A DNA stretch of 64,000 nucleotides from Actinotalea soli (GCF_017565425.1 NZ_JAGEMK010000001.1:558001-622000), one strand, 5' to 3'; shown: positions 45,891 to 56,171, numbered from the stretch's first letter. The notes: generated by a model from the sequence alone, not told the origin. Numbers and translations: made by a program.

Positions 45891-47407
45891 GCGTCGTCCT
45901 CAGGGGAGGTCCAGTGACCCGACTCGCGCTCCGTCCACAGCTCGGCACGGGCGTCGGTCTTGGCGTCCATGCGCTCCTTGTACTCCTCGCGCCGGGCCGC
46001 ACGGGTCGGCCGACGGGTGTCCTCGAGGCGCAGGTCCGTGCCGCGAGGGCCACCCAGGAGCTCGGTGCCGGTGAGCATCGTGGGCTCCCAGTCGAAGACC
46101 ACGGCGTCGTCCCCCGCCCCGATGACGACCTCGGCCCCCGGGGTCGCGCCGGCCTTGAACAGCTTCTCCTCGACGCCCAGGCGGGCGAGGCGGTCCGCCA
46201 GGTACCCCACGGCCTCGTCGTTCGAGAACTGGGTCTGGCGCACCCAGCGCTCGGGCTTGGTGCCGAGGACCTGGAACCACACGCGGTCGCCGCTCTCGCG
46301 GCGTGTGACGGAGAACCCGGCGTCGTCGACGGCCTTGGGGCGCAGCACCACGCGGGTGGGGGTGCTGGGTGCGGCCGCCGCCCGCGCGGCGTCGACCATG
46401 GCGGCGAGGGCGAAGGTCAGCGGGCGAAGCCCTTCGTGGCTCGCTGCCGAGATCTCGAAGACCTGCAGGCCACGGGCTTCCAGCTCGGGCCGGACCATCT
46501 CGGCGAGCTCGCGCGCCTCCGGGACGTCCACCTTGTTGAGCACGACCATGCGCGGCCGCTCGGTCAGGGGTACCTCGCCCTGGACCTCGAGGTCCCCGGC
46601 GTAGGCGGCGAGCTCGGACTCGATCACGTCGAGGTCGCTCAACGGGTCCCGCCCGGGCTCGAGGGTCGCGCAGTCGAGGACGTGCACGAGGACGGCGCAG
46701 CGCTCGATGTGGCGAAGGAACTCCAGGCCCAGGCCCTTGCCCTCGCTCGCCCCGGGGATGAGCCCCGGCACGTCGGCCACCGTGAAGCGTGCGGAGCCGG
46801 CCTGCACGACGCCGAGGTTCGGCACGAGGGTGGTGAAGGGGTAGTCGGCGATCTTGGGGCGGGCCGCCGAGATGGCCGCGACCAGGCTCGACTTGCCCGC
46901 GCTCGGGTACCCGACCAGCGCCACGTCGGCGATCGTCTTGAGCTCGAGCACCACGTCCCGCGCCTCGCCGGGCTCGCCCAGGAGGGCGAAGCCGGGGGCC
47001 TTGCGTCGGGGAGAGGCGAGGCTCGCGTTGCCGAGCCCGCCACGGCCCCCCGCGGCGATCACGTACTGGCTGCCCGGGCCGACGAGGTCCGCCAGGACCG
47101 ACCCGTCCGTGGCCTTGACGACCGTGCCGTCCGGGACCGCGAGAACGAGGTCTCCCCCCATGCTCCCCTGGCGGTGGTCGCCCATGCCCTGGGTGCCGGA
47201 CGGGGCGTGCCGGTGCGGTGAGTGGTGGTACTCGAGGAGGGTCGTCACCTGGGGGTCGACCTCGAGGATCACGTCCCCCCCGTCCCCGCCGTTGCCACCG
47301 TCGGGCCCGGCGAGGGGCTTGAACTTCTCGCGACGGATGGAGGCACACCCGTGGCCGCCGTCACCGCCGGACGCGTGCAGGACGACGCGGTCGACGAACG
47401 TGGCCAC
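45887..47407 (-). CDS. obg: GTPase Obg/CgtA
   Basis: Large-subunit assembly GTPase, 506 residues. An N-terminal Gly-rich OBG fold ([18 protein letters not shown]) precedes the G domain with [10 protein letters not shown] near residue 168, DVPGLIPGA and NKVDVP, and the C-terminal OCT domain lies at about residues 350-425 with a charged tail. It follows rplU-rpmA, the conserved order. A strong terminator lies between rpmA and obg, so obg probably has its own promoter in the rpmA end region. Confidence 0.96.
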   Translation of the reverse strand: MATFVDRVVLHASGGDGGHGCASIRREKFKPLAGPDGGNGGDGGDVILEVDPQVTTLLEYHHSPHRHAPSGTQGMGDHRQGSMGGDLVLAVPDGTVVKATDGSVLADLVGPGSQYVIAAGGRGGLGNASLASPRRKAPGFALLGEPGEARDVVLELKTIADVALVGYPSAGKSSLVAAISAARPKIADYPFTTLVPNLGVVQAGSARFTVADVPGLIPGASEGKGLGLEFLRHIERCAVLVHVLDCATLEPGRDPLSDLDVIESELAAYAGDLEVQGEVPLTERPRMVVLNKVDVPEARELAEMVRPELEARGLQVFEISAASHEGLRPLTFALAAMVDAARAAAAPSTPTRVVLRPKAVDDAGFSVTRRESGDRVWFQVLGTKPERWVRQTQFSNDEAVGYLADRLARLGVEEKLFKAGATPGAEVVIGAGDDAVVFDWEPTMLTGTELLGGPRGTDLRLEDTRRPTRAARREEYKERMDAKTDARAELWTERESGHWTSPEDDA

Positions 47408-47466
47408 GGTGAGCTCCCTTCGTGGGGCCGGTCCCGCGAGGCGGGCCGGCGGTCAGTCTGCTGAGA

Positions 47467-47504
47467 CGACGAAGGGGCGCACCGTGCGGTGCGCCCCTTC
47501 GTCG
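47467..47504. terminator. Strong terminator after rplU-rpmA
   Basis: Perfect 18-nt arms (47467-47484 and 47487-47504) with a 2-nt centre, beginning 11 nt beyond the rpmA stop on the minus strand. It separates the ribosomal genes from obg. Confidence 0.9.
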
Positions 47505-47514
47505 ACGAGATGGG

Positions 47515-47772
47515 TCAGGCGTCGGCCGTCACGATGTCGATGACCTTGCGGCCACGACGCACACCGAACTGCACGGCACCCGGGGTGAGGGCGAACAGCG
47601 TGTCGTCGCCGCCACGCCCCACGTTCACGCCGGGGTGGAAGTGCGTGCCGCGCTGACGCACGATGATCTCGCCCGCGTTGACGAGCTGACCACCGAAACG
47701 CTTGACGCCGAGGCGCTGCGCGTTCGAGTCGCGACCGTTCCGCGAGGAGCTTGCGCCCTTCTTGTGTGCCAT
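47515..47772 (-). CDS. rpmA: 50S ribosomal protein L27
   Basis: An 85-residue protein beginning [28 protein letters not shown], the universal bacterial L27 start whose N-terminus reaches the peptidyl-transferase centre (given here in part). The Firmicutes-type cleavable N-terminal extension is absent. It follows rplU after 67 nt. Confidence 0.97.
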   Translation of the reverse strand: MAHKKGASSSRNGRDSNAQRLGVKRFGGQLVNAGEIIVRQRGTHFHPGVNVGRGGDDTLFALTPGAVQFGVRRGRKVIDIVTADA

Positions 47773-47839
47773 GGCTGACCTGCTTTCGTGCTGAGCGGGG
47801 AGGGAAGGAGATCGGGACCGGCGATGACCGCCGATCGCC

Positions 47840-48160
47840 TCACTTGATGCCGGTGACCTTCAGGCGGGTCAGCTTCTGACGGTGCCCCATGCGCTTGCGG
47901 TAGCCCGTCTTGTTCTTGTACTTGAGGATGTCGATCTTGGGGCCCTTCTCGGCCCGGACGATCTCGGCGGTGACCGTCACCTTGGCGAGGGCCGAGGCGT
48001 CGGAGGTCACCTTCTCCCCGTCAACGAGCAGGAGCGCGGGCAGCTGGACGGTCGAGCCGGCGTCACCGGACAGCCGGTCCACGACGACGACGTCGCCGAC
48101 CGACACCTTCTCCTGGCGGCCACCAGCCTTGACGATCGCGTACACCACGTTGCTGCTCAT
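47840..48160 (-). CDS. rplU: 50S ribosomal protein L21
   Basis: A 106-residue protein: [19 protein letters not shown] at the start and [19 protein letters not shown] at the end, the L21 signature. ATG 48160 is chosen by family length; the ribosome-binding site is weak. A good promoter lies 170 nt upstream, leaving a structured leader. Confidence 0.96.
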   Translation of the reverse strand: MSSNVVYAIVKAGGRQEKVSVGDVVVVDRLSGDAGSTVQLPALLLVDGEKVTSDASALAKVTVTAEIVRAEKGPKIDILKYKNKTGYRKRMGHRQKLTRLKVTGIK

Positions 48161-48324
48161 CTCTACTCGTACGGCGTTCTCACGTCTGATGACGTGCCCG
48201 GTCACTGCGCAGACACCCTGCCCGACCGGGCAGGTGCCCGGTCGAACCCAGCGCTGGTCGAACGAAGCCTCACAGGAGGCCCAGCACCCTGGGCACGTGA
48301 AACGGTACGCGCACGGCGCACCGA
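48161..48324 (-). ncRNA. Structured 5' leader of rplU-rpmA (candidate)
   Basis: The predicted promoter leaves a leader of about 164 nt containing several hairpins: GCCTC-ctgt-GAGGC and CCTGCCCG-GT-CGGGCAGG are both perfect. L21 leaders that sense free ribosomal protein are known in other phyla; here the conserved motif cannot be verified by eye. Confidence 0.35.
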
Positions 48325-48330
48325 CGTTCC

Positions 48331-48360
48331 AGAGTACGGAAGCCCGGGCCATCCGGTCAA
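48331..48360 (-). promoter_or_regulatory. Promoter of rplU-rpmA
   Basis: On the minus strand TTGACC (48355-48360) and TACTCT (48331-48336) are separated by 18 nt, one of the clearest sigma-70-type promoters in the window. It starts just beyond the rne stop. Confidence 0.65.
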
Positions 48361-48386
48361 ATGGACAGGACGGCCCGGCCCCACGA

Positions 48387-51300
48387 CTACGGGGTCGACC
48401 CCGACGGCTCCTCCGCGGCGACCTCGTCGGCGCTGCCGTGGTCGCCCTGCTCGACGGCTTCGATGCTCCGCACCGTCGCCTCGAGCTCGGCCTCGGCAGC
48501 CCGCGAGCCCTGGGCCGCGCCGTCGTGCTGGTCGGCGCTGCCCTCCTGGGTCTGAGCCGGGTCCTGGCCCTGCACCGGTTCGTGGTCGTGGTCGTGCGCG
48601 TGGGCCGCGGCCGCGGCGATCGTCGCGAGGGTCGCCTTGACGGCCTCGCGCGCCTCGGGGAGCACCGGGACGCTGACGGCCGCAGCAGGCTGCGACGCGC
48701 CCTTCTTGCGCCGGGACCGCTTCGACTCCCCGTCACCCTCGCCACCGCCCGAGGCCTGCTCCCCCGACCCCTTGGCCTCGACGGGCTCGTTCAGGACGTG
48801 GAAGCCGCGACCGTGGCAGTGCTCACAGGTCTCGCTGAAGGCCTCGACCAGCCCCTGGCCGACGCGCTTGCGGGTCATCTGGACGAGCCCGAGCGAGGTC
48901 ACCTCGGCGACCTGGTGCTTGGTCCGGTCCCGCCCGAGGCACTCGACCAGGCGCCGCAGCACCAGGTCACGGTTCGACTCGAGGACCATGTCGATGAAGT
49001 CGATCACGATGATCCCGCCGATGTCCCTCAGCCGGAGCTGACGCACGATCTCCTCGGCGGCCTCGAGGTTGTTGCGCGTGACGGTCTCCTCGAGGGTTCC
49101 GCCGGTCCCCGTGAACTTGCCCGTGTTGACGTCGACCACGGTCATCGCCTCGGTGCGGTCGATCACGAGCGACCCACCCGAGGGCAACCAGACCTTGCGG
49201 TCCATGCCCTTGGCGAGCTGCTCGTCGATCCGGTGCGCCGCGAAGACGTCGCCCTGCTCGGTCCACCGAGAGACGCGGTCGGCGAGGTCGGGGGCCATGG
49301 CACCCACGTAGTCGGAGATCGCCGTCCACGCCTCGTCCCCCTGGACGACCAGGGAGGTGAAGTCGTCGTTGAAGATGTCCCGCACCACACGGATCGCGAG
49401 GTCGGGCTCACCCTGCAGCAGCGCCGGCGCCGAGGCCGTCTTGGCCTTCTTCTCGATCGCGGCCCACTGGTCCTGCAGGCGCTGGACGTCGCGGCGGAGC
49501 TCCTCGTCCGAGGCGCCCTCGGCAGCGGTCCGCACGATCACGCCTGCGGCGTCCGGCACGATCTCCTTGAGCAGCTTCTTGAGACGAGCGCGCTCGTTCT
49601 CGGGGAGCTTGCGGGAGATCCCCGTCATACCGCCGCCCGGCACGTAGACCAGGTAGCGGCCGGCGAGGGTGATCTGCGAGGTCAGACGAGCACCCTTGTG
49701 GCCGATCGGGTCCTTGGTGACCTGGACCAGGACCGAGTCCCCCGACTTCAGGGCCTGCTCGATCCGGCGGGGCTGGCCCTCCATCCCGGCGGCGTCCCAG
49801 TTGACCTCACCGGCGTAGAGCACGGCGTTGCGTCCCTTGCCGACGTCGACGAACGCGGCCTCCATGCTGGGCAGCACGTTCTGCACCCGGCCGAGGTAGA
49901 CGTTCCCCGCCATCGAGGACTGCGCGTTCTGGGCCGAGCGAGACACGAAGTGCTCGACCAGGACGTCGTCCTCGAGCACCGCGATCTGCACCCGCCCGTT
50001 GCTCTCACGCACGACCATCGACCGCTCGACCGCCTCGCGCCGGGCCAGGAACTCGGCCTCGGTGAGCACCGCTCGACGACGACCCGCATCCCGGCCCTCA
50101 CGTCGGCGCTGCCGCTTGGCCTCGAGCCGCGTCGAGCCCTTGAGGGCCGTGACCTCGTCCGACGCCGTCCGTCCGGCCCGCGAACGAGAACGACCCGAGC
50201 CCCCTGCTCCGTTCGAGCCCGAGGTCGAGGTCGAGCCGGAGTCCTCGGCCTGCTCGCCCTTGCTCCGGCGCCGGCGGCGACGGCGACGGCTCGAGGAGCT
50301 GCCACCCTCGTTGTCGCCGTCCTCGCCGACGTCCCCGTCCTCGGAGGGTTCCTGGTCCTCGGCGTCCTCGGCGGCGTCCTCCGTGGAGGTCTCGGCCTGG
50401 GGGGCGCGACCGCGCCGTCCCCGACGTCCGCCCGTGGCACGGGCGGGCTCCTCCTCGCGCTCGGCGCCCGAGCCGTCGGTGCCGTCCTCGTCCTCGTCCT
50501 CGCGGTCCTCAGCGGACTCGGCCGCGCCCTTGCGGCGGCCTCGACCGCCGCGACGACGACGGCGGCGGCCACCGGCGCTGCCCTCGTCCTCCGACGCGCC
50601 CTGATCGGCGTCCTCGTCCTGCGACGCCGCCTCCGGGCGGGCGGACGGGCGGCTCGGCTCGGCCTCGGCGACCTCGTCCTCGTCGACCGGGCGCGGCGGG
50701 CCGGCGGGGGCCTGGGCACGGCGCCGGGGCCGGGCCGTGGGGTCCGGGGCCTGGAAGAGCAGGGCCGTGGCGGCCGGGCGTACCGGCTCGACGGCCGCGG
50801 TGGACTCCTCGTCGTCCTCGGCGGGCTCGTCCTCCTCGGCGGGGTCCACGGGCTTCTCGGGCTCCGCCGCCGGCTGGGGGCGTGAGCGACCGAGCTCGGC
50901 GAGCACGTCCAGGCGCTCGGACTCGGCGGACGTGGTGTCAGGTCCGGCCGTGGCCCGCGCGCCCCTGCTCCGACCGCGACGCGCACGAGGCGCCTCCTGG
51001 GAGGAGGGCGTCTCCTCCTCCGCGACAGGTGAGGACGGAGCGTCCGCGGCGGCCTCGCCGCGGTCCTCCTGCGGCTCGGCCTTGCGACGACGTGACCGCG
51101 AGGACCGACCGGTCGACGGCTCGTCCTTGGTGGACCCCGCCTGCGCGGCTGCCGGCTCGTCCTCGACGGGGACGTCCTGCGCCGGGGTCGACCCCGACGC
51201 AGAGCTGGCGGCGGGGGCCTGCGCCTTGGCGGTCGCGCGGCGACGACGGGGGGCCGCCGTGGGTGCGGGCTCGGGCGCCGCGGTGTCCGAGGCGGCGGTG

Positions 51301-51581
51301 GCCGCGTCCTCGTCGGAGCCGGTCGACAGGTCGAGGGCGTCCTGGTTCGCCGGCGCGTCGACCTTCTTCTTGGCCCGCGACCGCGGGGCGCGGGCCTTCT
51401 TGACCGGCTCGGACGTCGGCTGGGCAACGGCACCCGACTCCTGCGGCGGGACGGCGTCCTCGACCAGGGGGGCCGCGGTGACCGTCGTCGTCGGGGCCGA
51501 CGCGGCACGGCGTGCCCGGGTGCGGCGCACCGGGGCGGCGGGGTTCTCGGCCTCGGTGCCGGACGGGTTCTCTGTTGTCAC
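48387..51581 (-). CDS. rne: Ribonuclease E/G family protein
   Basis: Main single-strand endoribonuclease for mRNA decay and rRNA processing, 1064 residues. The first 510 or so are disordered, alternating acidic and Arg-rich blocks. The catalytic core follows (about 513-925): S1 region ([23 protein letters not shown]), 5'-sensor and the DNase I-like site with [11 protein letters not shown] and IIVIDFIDM Asp residues, and the zinc-link CEHCHGRG. A His/Ala/Glu-rich tail of 140 residues ends it. Placing the extension N-terminal rather than C-terminal is typical of actinobacterial RNase E. GTG 51581 has GGAG 7 nt upstream and is preferred to 51611. Confidence 0.93.
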   Translation of the reverse strand: MTTENPSGTEAENPAAPVRRTRARRAASAPTTTVTAAPLVEDAVPPQESGAVAQPTSEPVKKARAPRSRAKKKVDAPANQDALDLSTGSDEDAATAASDTAAPEPAPTAAPRRRRATAKAQAPAASSASGSTPAQDVPVEDEPAAAQAGSTKDEPSTGRSSRSRRRKAEPQEDRGEAAADAPSSPVAEEETPSSQEAPRARRGRSRGARATAGPDTTSAESERLDVLAELGRSRPQPAAEPEKPVDPAEEDEPAEDDEESTAAVEPVRPAATALLFQAPDPTARPRRRAQAPAGPPRPVDEDEVAEAEPSRPSARPEAASQDEDADQGASEDEGSAGGRRRRRRGGRGRRKGAAESAEDREDEDEDGTDGSGAEREEEPARATGGRRGRRGRAPQAETSTEDAAEDAEDQEPSEDGDVGEDGDNEGGSSSSRRRRRRRRSKGEQAEDSGSTSTSGSNGAGGSGRSRSRAGRTASDEVTALKGSTRLEAKRQRRREGRDAGRRRAVLTEAEFLARREAVERSMVVRESNGRVQIAVLEDDVLVEHFVSRSAQNAQSSMAGNVYLGRVQNVLPSMEAAFVDVGKGRNAVLYAGEVNWDAAGMEGQPRRIEQALKSGDSVLVQVTKDPIGHKGARLTSQITLAGRYLVYVPGGGMTGISRKLPENERARLKKLLKEIVPDAAGVIVRTAAEGASDEELRRDVQRLQDQWAAIEKKAKTASAPALLQGEPDLAIRVVRDIFNDDFTSLVVQGDEAWTAISDYVGAMAPDLADRVSRWTEQGDVFAAHRIDEQLAKGMDRKVWLPSGGSLVIDRTEAMTVVDVNTGKFTGTGGTLEETVTRNNLEAAEEIVRQLRLRDIGGIIVIDFIDMVLESNRDLVLRRLVECLGRDRTKHQVAEVTSLGLVQMTRKRVGQGLVEAFSETCEHCHGRGFHVLNEPVEAKGSGEQASGGGEGDGESKRSRRKKGASQPAAAVSVPVLPEAREAVKATLATIAAAAAHAHDHDHEPVQGQDPAQTQEGSADQHDGAAQGSRAAEAELEATVRSIEAVEQGDHGSADEVAAEEPSGSTP

Positions 51582-51874
51582 GAGGATGCTCCAGGCCCGC
51601 TGGCTGTCCACACTCGCCGGCCCTCGGGCGGTTCAGTCGTCGTCGGGGGCGTCGTGCGCTCCCGCGACGGAAGTCGTCGGTGGCGTCCGGCCGAGCGGGC
51701 GGGTTGCACCTGCGCCTGCCTTGCCACCTGTGGGTGACGGCGGCGCCCGGTGAGCCTCGGACCGCGCTCGACGAAGATCGTCGTCGGCGGACGTGCCGGT
51801 GTGGCGACCCGTCCTGCCGCGGTCAGTATCGCACAGGGGCCCCCGACCGCCGCGCGACACGACGTCGGGATCGA

Positions 51875-51891
51875 GGTGACGTCACGTCACC
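51875..51891. promoter_or_regulatory. 17-bp palindrome upstream of cydA
   Basis: GGTGACGT-C-ACGTCACC is a perfect inverted repeat with 8-nt arms. Its GTGA/TCAC ends recall CRP/FNR half-sites, but the spacing is 7 rather than 6. It is centred about 20.5 bp upstream of the DevR-type box, two helical turns away. Confidence 0.5.
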
Positions 51892-51896
51892 AAAGA

Positions 51897-51910
51897 GGGA
51901 CCTAGGTCCC
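51897..51910. promoter_or_regulatory. DevR (DosR)-type box upstream of cydA
   Basis: GGGACCTAGGTCCC is a perfect 14-bp palindrome matching the DevR-box core GGGAC-N4-GTCCC known from mycobacteria. It is centred 42-43 bp upstream of the predicted cydA start of transcription, the position of a class II activator. A DevR-like regulator and a DosS-like kinase lie at the other end of this locus. Confidence 0.65.
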
Positions 51911-51933
51911 GGGCCGGGCACGTCGCCGCTTCC

Positions 51934-51939
51934 TACCGT
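51934..51939 (+). promoter_or_regulatory. -10 element of the cyd operon
   Basis: TACCGT predicts transcription from about 51946, leaving a 37-nt leader with GAGGAG before the cydA GTG. The -35 position is poor and is abutted by the DevR-type box, consistent with activation. Confidence 0.4.
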
Positions 51940-51982
51940 CGTCCTGCACCCCTGACGACCCACGGCCCTGCGAGGAGAACGC

Positions 51983-53461
51983 GTGGAAGCCCTCGAGCTG
52001 GCGCGATGGCAGTTCGGCATCACGACCGTCTACCACTTCATCTTCGTGCCGCTGACGATCGGCCTGGCGCCTCTCGTGGCGATCATGCAGACTGCCTGGT
52101 ACCGCACCGGGAACGAGCGCTGGCTGCGCCTGACCAAGTTCTTCGGCAAGCTCATGCTGATCAACTTCGCGATCGGCGTGGCCACCGGGATCGTCCAGGA
52201 GTTCCAGTTCGGCATGAACTGGAGCGAGTACTCACGGTTCGTGGGAGACGTGTTCGGGGCGCCCCTCGCGATGGAGGCCCTCGCTGCCTTCTTCGTCGAG
52301 TCGACGTTCCTCGGCCTCTGGATCTTCGGCTGGGACAAGCTGCCGAAGAAGATCCATCTCGGCTGCATCTGGGCCGTGGCGATCGCCACCAACCTCTCGG
52401 CCTACTTCATCCTCGCGGCGAACTCGTGGATGCAGCACCCCGTGGGGGCGATCTTCAACCTCGAGACCGGGCGCGCCGAGATGGTCGACATCGTCGCCGT
52501 GCTGACGAACTCGACCCTGCTGGCCGCCTTCCCGCACACCATCGCGGCAGCGTTCCTCACCGCGGGCACCTTCGTCGCCGGCATCGCCGCCTGGTGGATG
52601 GTGCGGCTGGTCCGCCGCGGGGACGCCGAGACCGCGAGGGACGTCTACCGGCCTGCCCTCGTGCTCGGCCTCGTCACCATGCTCGTCTCGGGCGGGGGTG
52701 TCGCGCTCAGCGGCGACCTCCAGGCGAAGCTGATGTTCCAGCAGCAGCCCATGAAGATGGCCGCGGCCGAGGGGCTGTGCGCCACCGAGGACGGTGCAGC
52801 CTTCTCGATCCTCACCCTCGGGGACCTGAGCAACGACTGCGACGGCGTGGTCCACCTCCTCGAGGTCCCCGGGCTCACCTCCTACCTGGCCAACGGCGAC
52901 TTCACCTCCACCGTGACGGGGGTCGAGGACCTCCAGGCACGGTACGAGGAGCAGTTCGGCGAGGGGATCGACTACTCCCCCAACCTGGCGGTGACCTACT
53001 GGAGCTTCCGGCTGATGATCGGCCTCGGGGCCGGCAGCGCCGCCCTCGCCCTCGCGGCCCTGTGGCTGGTCCGCCGAGGTCGGCTGACCGACAAGCCCTG
53101 GTTCGGTCGCCTCGGCCTCCTCGCCATCCCCACCCCCTTCCTCGCCTCCGCCTTCGGCTGGATCTTCACGGAGATGGGCCGCCAGCCGTGGGTGGTGCAC
53201 CCGAACCCCGACCCGTCCGGCGTCGACGGCGTCTGGATGCTGACCGCGCGCGGTGTGTCGACCTCGGTGGGGCCCGGTGCGGTGATCGGCTCGATGGTCG
53301 CCTTCACCCTGCTGTACGGGGTCCTCGCCGTCGTGTGGTTCCGTCTCATGAAGCGCTACGCCTCCGAGGGCGTCGCCGCGACGGAGAAGGACCCGAGCCC
53401 GGACGCACGGCGGGACGACCCCGACGACGCCTCCGACCGCCCGCTGTCCTTCGCGTACTGA
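51983..53461 (+). CDS. cydA: Cytochrome bd ubiquinol oxidase subunit I
   Basis: Heme-bearing subunit of the high-affinity terminal oxidase, 492 residues. The heme ligands are present: His18 (b595 side), His185 and Met398 (b558), with the Glu98/Glu106 proton pair (LAMEALAAFFVES) and GRQPW. The periplasmic loop is the short Q-loop form. After GRQPWVV the sequence reads HPNPDPSGVDGVW, less conserved than usual. GTG start with GAGGAG 6 nt upstream. First gene of cydABDC plus kinase; oxygen-limited growth would be its role. Confidence 0.95.
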   Translation: MEALELARWQFGITTVYHFIFVPLTIGLAPLVAIMQTAWYRTGNERWLRLTKFFGKLMLINFAIGVATGIVQEFQFGMNWSEYSRFVGDVFGAPLAMEALAAFFVESTFLGLWIFGWDKLPKKIHLGCIWAVAIATNLSAYFILAANSWMQHPVGAIFNLETGRAEMVDIVAVLTNSTLLAAFPHTIAAAFLTAGTFVAGIAAWWMVRLVRRGDAETARDVYRPALVLGLVTMLVSGGGVALSGDLQAKLMFQQQPMKMAAAEGLCATEDGAAFSILTLGDLSNDCDGVVHLLEVPGLTSYLANGDFTSTVTGVEDLQARYEEQFGEGIDYSPNLAVTYWSFRLMIGLGAGSAALALAALWLVRRGRLTDKPWFGRLGLLAIPTPFLASAFGWIFTEMGRQPWVVHPNPDPSGVDGVWMLTARGVSTSVGPGAVIGSMVAFTLLYGVLAVVWFRLMKRYASEGVAATEKDPSPDARRDDPDDASDRPLSFAY

Positions 53462-53472
53462 CAGGAGCCGAC

Positions 53473-54492
53473 ATGGACCTCCCCCTCATCTGGTTCCTGC
53501 TCATCGCCGTCCTGTGGACCGGCTACCTCGTGCTCGAGGGCTTCGACTTCGGCGTCGGCATGCTCATCCCCGTCCTGGGTCGCAAGGACAAGGACCGCCG
53601 CGTCCTGATCAACACGATCGGCCCCGTGTGGGACGGCAACGAGGTCTGGCTGCTCACCGCGGGCGGAGCGACCTTCGCGGCTTTTCCCGAGTGGTACGCC
53701 ACGATGTTCTCGGGGTTCTACATCCCGTTGCTGCTCATCCTCCTGGCGCTCATCGTCCGGGTGGTCGCCTTCGAGTGGCGCGGCAAGATCGACGACGACG
53801 GCTGGCGTGCCTGGGCCGACCGCGCGATCGTCTTCGGATCGGTGGTCCCCGCCATCCTCTGGGGCGTCGCCTTCGGGAACCTCGTGCGCGGGGTCCACCT
53901 CGACGCCGACCACCAGTACGTCGGGACCTTCTGGGACCTGCTCAACCCCTACGCGCTTCTCGGCGGAGCCACGACCTTCCTCATCTTCCTCACCCACGGT
54001 GCGGTGTTCGTCGCCCTCAAGACCGACGGCGACATCCGACGCGGCGCAGGGCGCCTGGCCTCCCGGCTCGCCGTCGCGACCCTGCTCGTCGCAGGCGGCT
54101 GGGCCGTGTGGACCCAGCTCGCCTACTCGACCGCGTGGACCTGGGGTGCCACCCTCGTCGCCGCCGTCGCCCTCGTCCGGCTGGTGGTGCTCACGCGCCA
54201 GGGCCGTGAGGGACGTGCCTTCGCCGCCTCGGCGGTCACCATCGTCGCGGCCGTCGTGCTGATCTTCGGCTCGATGTTCCCCGACGTCATGCCGGCGGTC
54301 GACCCGGCGAACTCCCTGAACATCCGCAACGCCTCGTCCACGGACTACACCCTGACGATCATGACCTGGGTCGCCGTGATCCTCACCCCGGTGGTGCTGC
54401 TCTACCAGGGCTGGACGTACTGGGTGTTCCGCAAGCGCATCAGCACCGCGCAGATCCCCGAGCACACCGGGCTCACCTTCCTGCGCAGGTGA
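53473..54492 (+). CDS. cydB: Cytochrome bd ubiquinol oxidase subunit II
   Basis: Membrane partner of CydA, 339 residues with about eight hydrophobic segments. LEGFDFGVGMLIPVL near residue 21, the WDGNEVWLLTAGGATFAAFPEWYA block and FGNLVRGV are standard CydB motifs. AGGAG lies 6 nt before ATG 53473, 11 nt after the cydA stop. Confidence 0.95.
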   Translation: MDLPLIWFLLIAVLWTGYLVLEGFDFGVGMLIPVLGRKDKDRRVLINTIGPVWDGNEVWLLTAGGATFAAFPEWYATMFSGFYIPLLLILLALIVRVVAFEWRGKIDDDGWRAWADRAIVFGSVVPAILWGVAFGNLVRGVHLDADHQYVGTFWDLLNPYALLGGATTFLIFLTHGAVFVALKTDGDIRRGAGRLASRLAVATLLVAGGWAVWTQLAYSTAWTWGATLVAAVALVRLVVLTRQGREGRAFAASAVTIVAAVVLIFGSMFPDVMPAVDPANSLNIRNASSTDYTLTIMTWVAVILTPVVLLYQGWTYWVFRKRISTAQIPEHTGLTFLRR

Positions 54493-56171
54493 AGCCCCTC
54501 GACCCGCGGCTGCTGCGCCGCGCCCGGGCGGCCCGCCACTACGTGCTGCTCACCGCGACCACCGGGGTGCTCACGGCCGCCCTCGTCGTGGCCCAGGCGC
54601 TGCTCCTGGCCCACGCCCTGGCCCCCGTGGTCACGCGCGAGGCCGACTGGCCCGACGTCGCGGGCACGGTCGGCTGGCTGGCCGCGGTCGTGGTCGCCCG
54701 CACCGCGGTGACCGCGGTCCAGGAGCGGTACGCCCACCGCGCAGCGACCCGCACCGTGGCCGAGCTGCGCGCCCAGGTCCTGACCCACGCCGCAGCTCTC
54801 GGACCCCGCTGGCTCGCGCAGGGACGGACCGCGACGGTGGCGACCCTGGCGACCCGAGGCCTCGACGACCTCGAGCCCTACCTGGTCCGCTACCTGCCAC
54901 AGCTCCTGCTCGCCGCGACCGTCACCCCCGCGGCCCTGGCCGTCGTGCTCGGGCTGGACTGGATCGCCGCGGTGACCATCGCCCTGACCGTGCCGCTGGT
55001 CCCCCTGTTCATGGCCCTCGTCGGCTGGCTCACCCAGGGCTACGCCCAGCGACGGCTCGCGACCATGCAGCGTCTCGGGGACCAGGTGCTGGACCTGCTC
55101 ACGGGCCTCCCGACGCTCCGCGCGCTGGGGCGCGAGCACGGCCCTGCGGCCCGAGTACGGGCCCTGGGCGACGCCCACCGTCGCGCCACGATGGGGACGC
55201 TGCGGGTCGCCTTCCTCTCCGGCATGGTGCTCGAGCTCCTGACGACCCTCGCCGTCGCGCTCGTCGCGGTCGGTGTCGGCTTCCGCCTCGTCTACGGGCA
55301 CCTCGACCTGACCACGGCCCTCGCCGTGATCGTGCTCGCCCCCGAGGTGTACCTGCCGCTGCGCCAGGTCGGCGCGCACTTCCACGCCTCGGCCGACGGC
55401 GTGGCTGCCGCGGAGCAGGCGTTCACGATCCTCGAGACCCCCGCACCGGCCCGCGGTCGCCTCGCCGCCCCCGACCTGCGCTCGGCCACCGTCCGGCTCG
55501 AAGGGGTCTGCGTCACCGCGCCCGACCGCGACCTGCTCGCCCCCGCGGGCCTCGACCTGGCCCTCGCCCCCGGCACGGTCACCGCCCTCGCCGGCCCGAA
55601 CGGCGTCGGCAAGTCGACCGCCGCCGCCGTCCTCCTGGGCCTGCTGGCCCCCACCGCGGGACGGGTCCGGGTCGCCGGGCTCGACCTGCGCGAGCTCGAC
55701 CCGGATTCGTGGTGGGCGCAGATCACCTGGGTGCCCCAGCGGCCCGTCCTCACCCCCGGCACGGTCGCCGAGCTCGTCGACGACGGGCGGCAGGTCCACC
55801 CCCACGCGCGGGACCGCGCCAGCCGCCTCACCGGCCTCGACGCGGTCGTGGCCCGGCTGGGCGCGGGCTGGGGCACCACGGTCGGCCAGGGGGGCTACGG
55901 CCTGAGCCTGGGCGAGCGCCAGCGCCTCGCCCTGACCAGGGCCTTGCTCGACCCCGCCCCGCTCGTGGTGCTCGACGAGCCGACCGCGCACCTGGACCAC
56001 GAGGGCGAGACCGTCGTGCTGCGCGCCGTGGAGCACCTGCGCGGCCAGGGCAGGACCGTCCTGCTCGTCGCGCACCGGCCCACCCTGCTGGCCTGCGCCG
56101 ACCACGTCGTCGAGGTCCGCGCCAGCGCCCTCGAGGGTGCCGACGCCGCTCCGGACGGGCCGCCGTCATGA
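54489..56171 (+). CDS. cydD: ABC exporter CydD (cytochrome bd assembly)
   Basis: Half of the heterodimeric CydDC transporter needed to assemble cytochrome bd, probably by moving thiols or heme. The 560-residue product has six hydrophobic segments and then an ATPase domain with Walker A GPNGVGKST, signature LSLGERQRL and Walker B LVVLDEPTAHLD. The signature LSLGE differs from LSGGE, a change also seen in other CydD-like proteins. The GTG start overlaps cydB by 4 nt. Confidence 0.93.
   Translation: MKPLDPRLLRRARAARHYVLLTATTGVLTAALVVAQALLLAHALAPVVTREADWPDVAGTVGWLAAVVVARTAVTAVQERYAHRAATRTVAELRAQVLTHAAALGPRWLAQGRTATVATLATRGLDDLEPYLVRYLPQLLLAATVTPAALAVVLGLDWIAAVTIALTVPLVPLFMALVGWLTQGYAQRRLATMQRLGDQVLDLLTGLPTLRALGREHGPAARVRALGDAHRRATMGTLRVAFLSGMVLELLTTLAVALVAVGVGFRLVYGHLDLTTALAVIVLAPEVYLPLRQVGAHFHASADGVAAAEQAFTILETPAPARGRLAAPDLRSATVRLEGVCVTAPDRDLLAPAGLDLALAPGTVTALAGPNGVGKSTAAAVLLGLLAPTAGRVRVAGLDLRELDPDSWWAQITWVPQRPVLTPGTVAELVDDGRQVHPHARDRASRLTGLDAVVARLGAGWGTTVGQGGYGLSLGERQRLALTRALLDPAPLVVLDEPTAHLDHEGETVVLRAVEHLRGQGRTVLLVAHRPTLLACADHVVEVRASALEGADAAPDGPPS

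Larger units (their letters stand above)
51582..51982. other. 401-nt divergent intergenic region, rne / cydA
   Basis: No credible gene is present. It holds the rne leader (a -10-like GATACT at 51825-51830 on the minus strand predicts a 5' UTR of about 235 nt), a 17-bp palindrome, a DevR-type box and the cydA promoter, described separately. Confidence 0.7.

Noticed and set aside
47910-50885. 991-codon plus-strand frame opposite rplU and rne
   Set aside because: Long only because of the repetitive charged coding of RNase E; hydrophobic Leu/Gly/Val runs are the reverse complement of Glu/Asp/Ser codons.
51633-51860. 75-codon minus-strand frame in the rne/cydA gap
   Set aside because: Disordered composition, no ribosome-binding site, and it would overlap the predicted rne transcription start.
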